Origin: Streptomyces sp. OfavH-34-F
GTDB lineage: Bacteria; Actinomycetota; Actinomycetes; Streptomycetales; Streptomycetaceae
Direction: 5' to 3'
Length of the DNA: 49,947 nucleotides
NCBI RefSeq assembly: GCF_022347745.1
Contig: NZ_JAKRGC010000016.1
Span: 1 to 49,947, forward strand
Position 1 is the first letter of the stretch. Each line of letters starts with the position of its first letter. The notes beneath the pieces were generated by a model. That model was not told the origin of the DNA. It ran no database searches and worked only from the letters and a program-made list of their open reading frames with translations. Positions 25,101-32,566 of this stretch are shown here, one piece after another. The position numbers were made by a program, and so were the translations under genes.

Positions 25101-25257
25101 CGTGTTTGGTGTATTCGTCAAAGAATCCGAACTGCCCAATTCTCCCGAGAAGCTCTTCCAGTTCCCTTCGCGTTTGAGTAAGGCTGAAGCCGCCGAAAGC
25201 AGCGAGGTAACATGCCTCGTCTGCGTACTGCTCGGCACACGATGGAAGCGAAGTCAC
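22153..25257 (-). CDS. HD-domain plus Hsp90-like GHKL ATPase, predicted immune sensor
   Basis: 1034 residues from GTG at 25257 (AAGGGGGG upstream). Residues 45-250 form an HD-type metal-dependent hydrolase region: KHDITHID, YFHDLGM (His91-Asp92), RYHHAARV, ESHHLDD and RTVDLLH give the spaced His/Asp ligands. Residues 380-535 form an Hsp90/GHKL ATPase: N box VVLRELVQNSIDAV, G1 CDNGTGM, lid and G2 RFGIGVLS, then GTIVKLTL. The remaining 500 residues have no recognised domain. Visibly AT-richer with non-Streptomyces codon use. Coupled to the SLATT-like gene. Resembles HD-Hsp90 proteins predicted in conflict systems; function untested as far as I know. Confidence 0.85.
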   Translation of the reverse strand: MTSLPSCAEQYADEACYLAAFGGFSLTQTRRELEELLGRIGQFGFFDEYTKHDITHIDAMLMKLDWLVTPQTREAMTPADWLLVVLSVYFHDLGMLVSKSEYEKRNESDFEEFCKSTLNTPDAEGRDYFARLSGLSDSEREKFLYQEFVRYHHAARVRKWIEGDTSHNLGVNDAIVAEVQRLLSTVDPVFKEDLAKVCESHHLDDLYDVKKYPVDQYYGSSESERANVQFAAILLRTVDLLHITRDRTPSVAFRVFNPSDPISQNEWAKQAAVRAVVPLKGIDKEGIPSDSAPQDTIAVHATFTDENGFFGLTSYLKYAADQLRKSYDWVQRSNSNQGTKYYFPWRVIDTTRVEARGFLTEPFQFTIDQEKVLELLTGHTLYNDTNVVLRELVQNSIDAVRVQHGTKASNDGDVKIRWDSEARTLEVCDNGTGMTQGVIENNLLRAGSSLYQDPEFRKKNPTFNPISRFGIGVLSTFMVADQVEIITCHPDEEKARQLSLRSVHGQYLVRTLDKNHEVPASIRPHGTIVKLTLRPSAELKNVSKTAQHWIVLPGCDVTAQEDKDAPQRIGYTSVSEALEDALKRSHSSYAGALEQGKIRVVERQSENMSIAYALQWNEHFREWTFLRSQQPGATRRITPEWVPTTGVCVAGIRVEQFTPGFRSIGPIAALANTFGPTSPRTNVARSALEPTPELNTFVRQCYEAYCQHVIEEIQQLQTERQHSITWATEEAAFIAGPLRSGGNPVSPLMLRETLQNVPFFLVEEGGIRKRVTSQELDQYDKIETMESAVTEHVEYLLRELPGGTRESVINLLSADQQDQVKAQSPVLCTRLGRTDEVDELFLAGWEICAVTGNISSRSCSVTWQKKDDNRRWTPEHIMNSTLEPLERERDGYYGGPPAPLVRLPIGKVTVSGFTSTMQGFIAGEKRYLLPGHPWQSMVDALAGEYEAEEFEVRLLLLCWLITQRTGVDEQRRLRYTASRKGFSAAETQETLQRRGLLGLVDWPEFARIARSDDSVIEFFDTRKWQRWGGGYGVI

Positions 25258-26247
25258 GGAAGCCCCCCTTGGCTGTCGTCTTGAGCACGAGGCTAGCGTT
25301 CTTCGGCCAACCATGTGGGGACTCTCGCTAACTAAGATGCCCCTGGCAGCAGGCCGTTGTTCTACACCGACCGAGGCGGAGACCGAAGCGCTCTTCAAGG
25401 TCATGGCGCCGACACTTCGCAGCCTGCCGTTCAGGCCGGCGCACATCGTGCTGCGACAGGGGCCCGTGAGACGGACGCATGAGTGGATCCGCCACGCGGT
25501 ACAACAGTGAAGTACAGCAACTCCATAACCGCAGGCCACCGGTGTCTCTCACGATCTAACCGGCACCCTGTTGACCCTCGTTGACCAAACTGTGTAGAGC
25601 TACGTACCAGCAGGTTGTAGGGGATACTACGGAGTCATTCGGCGTCCCGGCCCCAGCTGGTCGGAAGACACCTATCGGCCCCCTCGATCGGCGTGCTCAT
25701 CTCTGCGGTGGGTAACAGCCGCCGCTGATAACGCTCTTGTGCCTGATGCCAGCACCTACGACAGACGTGCCAGAACCCTGCCAGGTTGTGCGGGGAGCCA
25801 CGGGGAACACCGGGTACCGACTCGGAGGTCGTACGGGGCCACGGGCGCCTTAGCCGCAGGTCAGCGCGGAAGACGAAGCCAGAGCACACGAGCTTCCCAA
25901 GCTGAGGGCTCCGGCATCGTCGTCGCGGATCGGTCGTCGTGGCTTGCTCTGGGCGACGGCATTGGCAGCGTGGCTGAGGCCGGCGGGGGGCAACGAGACA
26001 CACGCGCGCCTGATCGGTCGGCGCATCCGCCATCGTGGCTGACTGTCGTCGGCTGAGGTTCGGGCGGGCCACATCGAAGGTGCCTGCCTCAGTTAAGCGA
26101 GGCCCTGCAACCGTTAAAGCTGGGCCGTCCCTGGGCCGTCCAAGGCCGCTCAGCAGTGGCCAATGACGACCAACGACGACCACCTGGTGCGCGAGCCCAC
26201 CGCCCCTGACCAGCAAAAACCCAGCTCACCAAGATCCCCGACAACAC
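25258..26247. other. Upstream region of the cargo and right end of the element, no firm gene
   Basis: Almost 1 kb without a confident gene. The minus strand 25258-25540 should hold the cargo promoter. A 65-codon plus-strand frame (25313-25510, ending RPAHIVLRQGPVRRTHEWIRHAVQQ) and a minus-strand frame ending at 25635 (FWHVCRRCWHQAQERYQRR) could be gene remnants, but neither has a good start or a known family. TTGACC is repeated near 25570-25585. The TGGGCC arm repeats lie at 26121-26141. Confidence 0.5.
26121..26141 (+). repeat. Right-end TGGGCC arm repeats
   Basis: TGGGCCGTCC occurs at 26121 and again at 26132, an 11-base period, matching in sequence and spacing the pair at 11889/11900. It is about 107 bases from the putative attR core. 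Confidence 0.55.
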
Positions 26248-26260
26248 CCAGGGCAAGAAG
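26248..26260 (+). repeat. attR: Putative attR core with displaced gpmA 3' end
   Basis: CCAGGGCAAGAAG followed directly by TAA. In frame it reads TQGKK-stop, mirroring the NQGKKK-stop end of gpmA, and is followed by a strong terminator that no adjacent gene otherwise explains. Confidence 0.55.
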
Positions 26261-26278
26261 TAACGCACCGCCCGAGGA

Positions 26279-26316
26279 AGCCCCCTGGGCGCGGAGTGTT
26301 CCGCGCCCAGGGGGCT
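26279..26316 (+). terminator. Strong terminator, probably the original gpmA terminator
   Basis: A perfect 17-base stem (AGCCCCCTGGGCGCGGA with its complement) and a four-base loop GTGT, followed by TTTCG. It starts 16 bases after the TAA at 26261 and precedes the toxin-antitoxin-like pair. Confidence 0.9.
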
Positions 26317-26404
26317 TTTCGTCGCCGAGGACCCGGGTCCGTGTGACGCCGCTCACCCTCCGCCGTACGCTGTGCGGCATGCGGGGAAGAGTGGGAGGGC
26401 GGTC

Positions 26405-26653
26405 ATGGGTGAGCCTTTGAAGACCTTTGTCGGGGGTGCCGAGGTCGAGGTGCCCAACAGCATTCCGGCGATCCGCGACGCGCTGCCCGAGGGGCGGCGG
26501 GCGGAGTTCGACCGGGCCATCAACGAGGCCGGGGTGCACGAGATCCAGGCCGTGATGCGGCACTGGATGCTGGAGGCCGTGCCCGATCCGGAGGCCGAGC
26601 GCATCCTGGACCGGCTGGCGCGGGACGAGGCCGAGAGGCGGAGCGTCGCTTGA
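26405..26653 (+). CDS. Antitoxin-like DUF6247-type protein
   Basis: 82 residues from ATG at 26405. The sequence VPNSIPAIRDALPEGRRAEFDRAINEAGVHEIQAVMRHWMLEAV matches the pattern of short acidic proteins (DUF6247-like) that precede RelE/ParE-type genes in actinobacteria. A downstream gene overlaps by four bases (TTGA), typical of a toxin-antitoxin operon. No DNA-binding motif is obvious. Name and role rest on context and sequence pattern, not on a database match. Confidence 0.7.
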   Translation: MGEPLKTFVGGAEVEVPNSIPAIRDALPEGRRAEFDRAINEAGVHEIQAVMRHWMLEAVPDPEAERILDRLARDEAERRSVA

Positions 26654-26892
26654 GCTTCCGGATCTCCTACGCGCCGCCCGCCGACGACACCCTGGCCAAG
26701 ATGCGGGACGGCGACACGTTCCGGGACCGGATGGCGGCCACCCTGGGGGCCGAGCCGTACGGACACGGCTCGACCGCCGTCAAGGGGGAGCGCGACCGCC
26801 GGGAGGCGACGGTCGCCGGGGCGATCGTGCTGTACTACGTCTCCGGGTCGGTCCTGACCGTCACCGTCGTACGGCTCGTCCCGCTGCCCTGA
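26650..26892 (+). CDS. RelE/ParE-like small protein, putative toxin
   Basis: 80 residues from TTG at 26650, overlapping the preceding stop (TTGA). The N-terminal helix (APPADDTLAKMRDGDTFRDRMAATL), central PYGHGSTAVKGERDRREATV and final strands (AIVLYYVSGSVLTVTVVRLVPLP) follow the ParE/RelE order helix-sheet with the typical closing strand pair. Catalytic residues are not certain. It converges on the lipoprotein gene with only seven bases between. Confidence 0.65.
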   Translation: MSFRISYAPPADDTLAKMRDGDTFRDRMAATLGAEPYGHGSTAVKGERDRREATVAGAIVLYYVSGSVLTVTVVRLVPLP

Positions 26893-26899
26893 GCGCCCG

Positions 26900-27703
26900 T
26901 CAGGCGAGCTTCTTCGCCTGGGCGTCGACGACCGCGGTCGGCAGGTCGAAGTCCTTGCCGCTGCCCGCGGCCGCGAGGTTCATCGCGCTGAACGAGGCCA
27001 GCGTGGTGCCCTGGCGCAGCGCGACCAGCTTGAGCGCCATGTTCCCGTCGTCCGTCTTGATCGTCACCGTCCAGGCCGCGGCCTCCTCGCCGCCCTTGAC
27101 CTGCGCCTCCTCGATCTTGGCGACCTTCTGCTTCTCACCGGCCGCGGTGATCGTGAAGCCGCTCGCGCAGTCGGTCGCGGCGGTGCGCAGGGAGGCCAGC
27201 GTCTCCTCGGCGCCCTTGCCCTCGTAGGCGGCGAGCGTGGTCATGGTCGTCGTGATGTCGAAGGCCGCGTCGAACGCCTCGTCGAGGCCCTCGGTGCCCT
27301 TCGCGGGGTCCGACTTCGGCTCGCTGATCACCTTGCGCTGCGTGGAGGCGGCGGGCGCACCGGCCTTGGCGCCCATCAGCAGGTCGGCGACGATGTCGCA
27401 GGCGGCCTTGTCCGCGGTGACGTCCTTGGCGTCGATCTTGTCGACCGCGCCGGCCTTGGTGACCTTGTGGCCCGCGACGTCGCCCTGCTTCAGCGAGACG
27501 GCCTCCAGTTCGGCGGCGGTCAGGACCTTCGCGGCGGGCTGGTCCGCGCCCTTGTCGGCACCCTTGTCCGAGGGCTGGGCCGACGAGCCGGCCGCCTTGC
27601 CGCTGTCCTTGTCGTCGCCGTCCGAACCGCAGGCGGCGGTGAACAGGGCGAGGGACATCACGGTGGCGGCAACGGCGGTACGGCGTATGGCAGTGGGTCG
27701 CAT
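26900..27703 (-). CDS. Secreted lipoprotein of unknown function
   Basis: 267 residues from ATG at 27703 with GAAGGAC upstream. Signal peptide ends in the lipobox FTAAC, then a Gly/Asp/Ser/Lys linker (GSDGDDKDSGKAAGSS). The body (VLTAAELEAVSLKQGDVAGHKVTKA... ACDIVADLLMGAKAGAPAASTQRKV) looks like the PknH-sensor-type or LppX-like extracellular domains of actinobacterial lipoproteins, with two Cys that may pair. Single gene. No enzymatic motif. Confidence 0.82.
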   Translation of the reverse strand: MRPTAIRRTAVAATVMSLALFTAACGSDGDDKDSGKAAGSSAQPSDKGADKGADQPAAKVLTAAELEAVSLKQGDVAGHKVTKAGAVDKIDAKDVTADKAACDIVADLLMGAKAGAPAASTQRKVISEPKSDPAKGTEGLDEAFDAAFDITTTMTTLAAYEGKGAEETLASLRTAATDCASGFTITAAGEKQKVAKIEEAQVKGGEEAAAWTVTIKTDDGNMALKLVALRQGTTLASFSAMNLAAAGSGKDFDLPTAVVDAQAKKLA

Positions 27704-27930
27704 GGACCGTCCTTCTGTCTCAAGGTGTTCCGCCCGCACGAGAGCAGCCGCACCGGGGCTCGGCGCGGCCTGGAATGGGGGGTCTTCGTGGGGTGAGCCA
27801 ACTCTATGAGCCCGCCGAGGTTTGGCAATCCTTTACTTTGGCAAGCGCAGTTGATCGTGACGTCGTCGTGATCACTTCGCGCCATTGCCCGGCGAAATGG
27901 GCCGGTTCGGCCGTACGGGCTGACGCGAGG

Positions 27931-28455
27931 TCAGAGGGCGGGACGCCGGGTGAGGTGGGCGAAGGCGTCCAGGTTGCGCGTGGACTCGCCGCGCGAGACC
28001 CGCCAGGCGTACTCCTTGCGGATCGCGGTCGCGAAACCGATCTCCAGCAGCGAGTTGAACGCGCCGTCCGCCGCCTCCAGGACCGAGCCGAGCAGCCGGT
28101 CCACCTCCTCGGGCGTCACCACGGAGAGCGGCAGCTTGCCGGTGAGGTAGATGTCCCCGAGCCGGTCGATCGCGTAACCGACGCCGAACAGACGCAGGTT
28201 GCGCTCCAGCAGCCAGCGGTGCACCGCCGCGTCGTTCTCGTCGGGGTGGCGGATGACGAACGCGTTGAGGGAGAGGCTGTGCGCGCCGACGATCAGCGAG
28301 CAGGTGGTGGCGAGCTTGCGGGTGCCGGGGAGCTGGACGACGTAGTTGCCGGGGGCGGGGCTCTCCCAGTCGAGCCCGGCGTCCGCGAACACCGCTTCGA
28401 GGACCTGCGCGGCGCGGGCGGCCTCGTCGTCTGCCGGTACGGGTGCGTCAGCCAT
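27931..28455 (-). CDS. YbjN-domain protein (type III secretion chaperone-like fold)
   Basis: 174 residues from ATG at 28455. Recognisable YbjN features: LEAVFADAGLDWESPAPGNYVVQLPG, FVIRHPDENDAAVHRWLLERNLRLFGVGYAIDRLGDIYLTGKLPL and EVDRLLGSVLEAADGAFNSLLEIGF. Intracellular, role unclear; in Streptomyces this gene is regularly adjacent to mshA. About 100 bases separate it from the mshA stop upstream, so the two may be co-transcribed. Confidence 0.88.
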   Translation of the reverse strand: MADAPVPADDEAARAAQVLEAVFADAGLDWESPAPGNYVVQLPGTRKLATTCSLIVGAHSLSLNAFVIRHPDENDAAVHRWLLERNLRLFGVGYAIDRLGDIYLTGKLPLSVVTPEEVDRLLGSVLEAADGAFNSLLEIGFATAIRKEYAWRVSRGESTRNLDAFAHLTRRPAL

Positions 28456-28559
28456 GTTTCGAGCGTACGTCAGGCGGTGAAGGCACGCGGTCGGGGGCGG
28501 ACGCGGGACGGTCCCCGGGGGACGCGAAGGCGGGCCCTGCAAACACGCAGGCGCGAGGG

Positions 28560-29924
28560 TTACGCGTGGCGGGTCCGGGTACGCCTGCGGTGGCCCTGGA
28601 CCGCCGCCGTGTAGACCTCGGCCGTACCGGCGGCAGCCGTGTCCCAGCCGAACCGCTGCGCGTGCTCGGCCGCCGCCTCGCCCATCCGGTCGACCAGCTC
28701 CGGCGCCGCCGCGAACCGCTCCAGCGCCTGCGCGTACGCGGCCGGGTCGTGCCCCGGTATGAGGAAGCCGCTCACCCCGTCGCGCACGGCCACCGGAAGG
28801 CCGCCCACCGACGCCGCGACGACGGGCGTGCCGGCCGCCTGCGCCTCGACGGCGACCAGGCCGAAGGACTCGCTGTGCGAGGGCATGACCAGCACGGACG
28901 CGGCCCGGAACCAGTCGGCGAGCTCGTCCTGCCCGACTGGCGGGTGGAACCGGACGACGTCCGCGATGCCCAGCCGGGACGCGAGCTTCTGCAACCCCTC
29001 CGGCTTGGCGAGGCCGCTGCCGCTGGGGCCTCCGACGACGGGCACCACGATGCGCGAGCGCAGCGCGGGGTCGCGGTCGAGCAGCACGGCGACCGCGCGC
29101 AGCAGCACGTCCGGCGCCTTCAGCGGCTGGATGCGGCCCGCGAAGAGCGGGATCAGGGCGTCCTGCGGGAGACCGAGGCGGGCGCGGGCGGCGGCACGGC
29201 CGTCGGCCGGGCGGAAGCGGTCCAGGTTGACGCCGGGGTGGACGACGGCCACGGAGCGCGGGTCTGCGTCGTAGAAGCGGACGAGTTCGTCGGCCTCCCC
29301 GGCGGTGTTCGCGATGAGCCGGTCGGCGGCGTCGACGATCTGGGTCTCGCCGATGACGCGGGCGGCGGGCTCGGGGGTGTCGCCCTCGGCCAGCGCGGCG
29401 TTCTTGACCTTCGCCATGGTGTGCATGGCGTGGACGAGGGGAACGCCCCAGCGCTGTGCGGCGAGCCAGCCGACGTGTCCGGAGAGCCAGTAGTGGGAAT
29501 GGACGAGGTCGTAGTAGCCGGGGCGCTGACCGGCCCACGCCTGCATCACGCCGTGGGTGAAGGCACAGAGCTGGGCGGGCAGCTCCTCCTTGGCCAGGCC
29601 CTCGTACGGCCCCGCGTCCACGTGCCGGACGAGCACGCCGGGCGCCAGCTCCACGGCGGCGGGCAGCCCGCCGGTGGTGGAGCGGGTGAAGATCTCGACC
29701 TCGATGTTGATGGCGGCGAGCCGTCGGGCCAGCTCCACGATGTACACGTTCATGCCGCCGGCGTCGCCCGTCCCCGGCTGGTGCAGCGGGGAGGTGTGCA
29801 CGGACAGCATCGCGATGCGGCGCGGTCTGCGGTGGCCCGCGGTGAAGGAGCCGGCCAGTCCTGCGGGGAACCTGCGACGCGGTGCGCCACGGCTGGTGCC
29901 GAGCCGAGAGACGTACTGGGTCAC
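28560..29924 (-). CDS. mshA: D-inositol-3-phosphate glycosyltransferase, mycothiol synthesis
   Basis: First step of mycothiol synthesis: transfers GlcNAc from UDP-GlcNAc to inositol 3-phosphate. GT4 fold: N-terminal domain with [29 protein letters not shown], the hinge/diphosphate region [15 protein letters not shown], and the nucleotide-sugar motif [21 protein letters not shown]. The GTG at 29924 follows GAGGAGG and yields 454 residues with a 38-residue basic N-terminal extension common in Streptomyces MshA. C-terminal [13 protein letters not shown] is basic. Divergent from the methyltransferase gene. Confidence 0.95.
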   Translation of the reverse strand: MTQYVSRLGTSRGAPRRRFPAGLAGSFTAGHRRPRRIAMLSVHTSPLHQPGTGDAGGMNVYIVELARRLAAINIEVEIFTRSTTGGLPAAVELAPGVLVRHVDAGPYEGLAKEELPAQLCAFTHGVMQAWAGQRPGYYDLVHSHYWLSGHVGWLAAQRWGVPLVHAMHTMAKVKNAALAEGDTPEPAARVIGETQIVDAADRLIANTAGEADELVRFYDADPRSVAVVHPGVNLDRFRPADGRAAARARLGLPQDALIPLFAGRIQPLKAPDVLLRAVAVLLDRDPALRSRIVVPVVGGPSGSGLAKPEGLQKLASRLGIADVVRFHPPVGQDELADWFRAASVLVMPSHSESFGLVAVEAQAAGTPVVAASVGGLPVAVRDGVSGFLIPGHDPAAYAQALERFAAAPELVDRMGEAAAEHAQRFGWDTAAAGTAEVYTAAVQGHRRRTRTRHA

Positions 29925-30133
29925 GTCGTCCGTCCTCCTCGCTGGGCCCCGGTACCGGCGCGGTTCACGGCATGGCACCGAAGGGCGCACGATCCTTCGA
30001 AGGTGGCGAACAGCGGAATCTCTCCTTTCATTTCCGCTTTGCCAAATCGTTACGGCGGAAAGCTGGCGCGTCGCCCCGATCATCGCCCGACCGCCCGGCG
30101 CCCGCATCCGCCCGGATCGTTACGCTCGGTGCC

Positions 30134-30913
30134 ATGCGCCCGATCGGCACCGCGACGCGCGGCACCACCCATCCGAACCGGCTGCGCCGCATGGACCGCT
30201 GGATCGCCGCCACGCACGGCCCCGCCCTGCGCCGCGCCGACGCCCCCGTCGCCGTGGACCTCGGTTACGGGGCGGCGCCCTGGACCGCCGTCGAACTGCT
30301 GGCGCGCCTGCGCACCGCCGAGCCGCGCACCGAGGTGGTCGGCATCGAGATCTCCCCGGACCGGGTGGCCGCCGCGCAGCCGTTCGCGCGCGAGGGCCTG
30401 ACCTTCCGGCACGGCGGCTTCGAGATCGCGCTGCCCCGGCGGCCGGTGCTGATCCGGGCGGCGAATGTGCTGCGCCAGTACGACGAGGGCGAGGTGGCCG
30501 CCGTCTGGGAGCGGCTGTGCGGCCGGCTGGCGCCGGACGGGCTGCTGGTGGAGGGCACCTGCGACGAGGTCGGACGCCGGCACGTGTGGGTGGCGCTGGG
30601 GCCCGAGGGGCCGCGCACGGTGACCTTCGCGACCCGGCTCGGCTCGCTGGACCGGCCGTCGGATCTCGCCGAACGGCTGCCGAAGGCGCTGATCCACCGC
30701 AACGTGCCGGGCGAGCGGGTGCACGCGTTCCTGCGCGACTTCGACCACGCGTGGGCGGCGGCCGCGCCGTACGCGTCGCTGGGTGCCCGGCAGCGCTGGG
30801 TCACGGCGGTGCGGGCGCTCTCCGGCGACTGGCCGCTGGCGGACGGGGTACGGCGCTGGCGCCAGGGCGAGGTCACGGTCGAGTGGACGGCCCTGGCGCC
30901 CAGGGGGGCGTGA
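30134..30913 (+). CDS. Class I SAM-dependent methyltransferase-like protein
   Basis: 259 residues from ATG at 30134. Rossmann motif I is VAVDLGYGAAPWTAVELLARL, followed by TEVVGIEISPDRVAAAQ (acidic residue for the ribose hydroxyls) and PVLIRAANVLRQYDEGEVAAVWERLCGRLAPDGLLVEGT. This is the conserved Streptomyces protein found next to mshA. The substrate is unknown. The typical DxGxGxG is changed to DLGYGAAP, seen also in relatives, so activity is likely but not certain. Confidence 0.85.
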   Translation: MRPIGTATRGTTHPNRLRRMDRWIAATHGPALRRADAPVAVDLGYGAAPWTAVELLARLRTAEPRTEVVGIEISPDRVAAAQPFAREGLTFRHGGFEIALPRRPVLIRAANVLRQYDEGEVAAVWERLCGRLAPDGLLVEGTCDEVGRRHVWVALGPEGPRTVTFATRLGSLDRPSDLAERLPKALIHRNVPGERVHAFLRDFDHAWAAAAPYASLGARQRWVTAVRALSGDWPLADGVRRWRQGEVTVEWTALAPRGA

Positions 30914-31200
30914 GGGGGCGCGCTCGTACCCGACCGCGAGAGGGGGGGCGGCGCCGGATTTCACCCGTGGGACGGGAACGGCCGACGGCCATCGTTCGTC
31001 GGAGTCAGTGGGCACCGAAGCCGCGGGGGCGGCGGGGGGATGACGAAGAGGCGTGCGGGTGCCCGACGGCCGGGGCGTGCCTGCCTCTGTTGCTTTTCGG
31101 TACGGCGTGGCACGATCGCGTCGACGCTACATGTTACTGGCGGTTAACCAGATCATCCGGAACTGCTCGACCGGTTGGGAACTGCTCGGAGGGGGAGCTC

Positions 31201-32283
31201 GTGTACCGACGTCATTGTGGAGCCGCCGCGATCACTCTGGTCTGCGCGCTGGCGGTCCTCGCCTCGCCGGCCCAGGCGTTCGCCGCCCCGGCGCTGCCCG
31301 GGCCGGCCGACCCGCCCGTCCCCTCCTCGGCGCCGGCGTCGCCCGGCGGGAAGAGCCTCGAAGAGGTACGCCTGGAGATCGACGAGCTGTACCGGCAGGC
31401 GGGCGCCGCCACGGACGCGTACAACCTCGCCGAGGAGAAGGCCAAGAAGCAGTCGGGCGAACTGGTCGAGCTGGCGCAGTCGATCGTCGAGGGCCAGGCG
31501 AAGATCGCCGAACTCAAGGACCGGGCAGGCGCCCAGGCCCGCGAGCAGTACCGCAACGCCGGACTGCCCCCGGGCGCCCGGCTCATGCTCAGCGGCGACC
31601 CGCAGCTGTTCCTCGACGGCATCAGCCGCGCCCGCCAGGGCCAGCACGCCACCAAGGGCCTCCTGGGTGAACTGACCCGGACTCAGCAGGACTTGGAGAC
31701 GTACACCAAGGACGCCAACACCAACTGGAAGAAGCTCGAAGCCGACCGGGTCAAGCAGGCCAAGGCCAAGAAGAAGATCAACGCACAGATCGCGGCGGCG
31801 AAGAAGCTGGAGTCGCGGCTGGAGAAGCAGGAGCGGGCCCGCCTGCGCGAGCTGGAGCGGGAGGCCGCCCTGCGCGCGCAGAACGCCTGGCTCGGCTCCG
31901 GCGCGCTGACGGAGATCAACCGCGAGGCGAGCCCGCTCGGCAAGAAGGCCGTGGCCTTCGCCACCGCGCAGATAGGCAAGCCGTACGTGTGGGGGGCGGA
32001 GGGCCCCGGGTCCTACGACTGCTCCGGGCTGACGTCCCAGGCGTGGGCGGCCGCGGGCCGGCCCATCCCCCGCACCTCGCAGGAGCAGTGGCGGCTGCTG
32101 CCGCACATCGCGATCGGGGACATGCGCCCCGGCGACCTGATCATCTACCACGCCGACGCGACGCACGTCGGCATGTACGTGGGCGACGGCCAGATCGTGC
32201 ACGCCCCCCGCCCCGGCCGCGACGTCACCCTGGCGGGCGCGGGCTCCATGCGCATACTCGGCGTGGTCCGCCCCGACGCGTAG
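31201..32283 (+). CDS. Secreted NlpC/P60 peptidoglycan endopeptidase with coiled-coil
   Basis: 360 residues from GTG at 31201 (GGAGGGGGA upstream). Signal peptide AAAITLVCALAVLASPAQAFA, then a long coiled coil (about residues 45-235, EEVRLEIDELYRQAGAATDAYNLAEEKAKKQSGEL and VKQAKAKKKINAQIAAAKKLESRLEKQERARLREL), then the NlpC/P60 domain: SYDCSGLTSQAW with catalytic Cys, DLIIYHADATHVGMYVGDG with catalytic His, and IVHAPRPG. RipA/PcsB-like architecture: a wall hydrolase tethered or regulated by its coiled coil. Upstream 280 bases show no riboswitch that I can recognise. Confidence 0.92.
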   Translation: MYRRHCGAAAITLVCALAVLASPAQAFAAPALPGPADPPVPSSAPASPGGKSLEEVRLEIDELYRQAGAATDAYNLAEEKAKKQSGELVELAQSIVEGQAKIAELKDRAGAQAREQYRNAGLPPGARLMLSGDPQLFLDGISRARQGQHATKGLLGELTRTQQDLETYTKDANTNWKKLEADRVKQAKAKKKINAQIAAAKKLESRLEKQERARLRELEREAALRAQNAWLGSGALTEINREASPLGKKAVAFATAQIGKPYVWGAEGPGSYDCSGLTSQAWAAAGRPIPRTSQEQWRLLPHIAIGDMRPGDLIIYHADATHVGMYVGDGQIVHAPRPGRDVTLAGAGSMRILGVVRPDA

Positions 32284-32566
32284 CCGCGCACGGGCGGCAG
32301 GCGGAAACGGGCACGCCGGGCGGGCGGAACGCGGGTTTCGGGCCCCCAGACACGGCGTGAGCTTCGTCATGCCACCGGGGGCGGCTTCGGGACGATTCAT
32401 CACGACTGATCCGAGGTGGGAAGCGGTGCGGGCCGGTGCATATGCCGTCCGGCGCCCGCGGGTCGCCATTCCGTTCCCGCGCCCCGGGCCGCTATGGTCC
32501 CCGTCTGGCGGGTCGTCGATCGGCGCTCCGCCGCGCCCTCGGGGGGAGGGAAGGAAACCCGAACCG

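Larger units (their letters stand above)
11808..26260. mobile_element. AICE (pSAM2-type integrative and conjugative element), about 14.5 kb, probably disabled
   Basis: The block has the standard AICE order: int, xis, rep, small spd genes, spdB, FtsK-like tra, SCO3933-type protein, korSA (all minus strand), then pif-type Nudix and an ATPase gene (plus strand). The ends are inferred from a 13-base direct repeat, CCAGGGCAAGAAG, at the 3' end of gpmA and at 26248, each accompanied by a pair of TGGGCC repeats spaced 11 bases. Host genes resume right after 26279. The cargo (21.5-25.3 kb) is AT-richer than everything else. int, rep, tra and one spd gene are frameshifted and another gene has an amber codon, so autonomous transfer is unlikely. 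Confidence 0.85.

Noticed and set aside
25635..26216. 193-codon minus-strand open frame near the right end
   Set aside because: Arg/Pro-rich, no plausible start or family; only the HVCRRCWHQAQERY stretch looks protein-like, which is too little.
31030..31200. c-di-AMP (ydaO-type) riboswitch upstream of the NlpC/P60 gene
   Set aside because: Such riboswitches precede some Streptomyces wall hydrolase genes, but the conserved motifs are not visible here.
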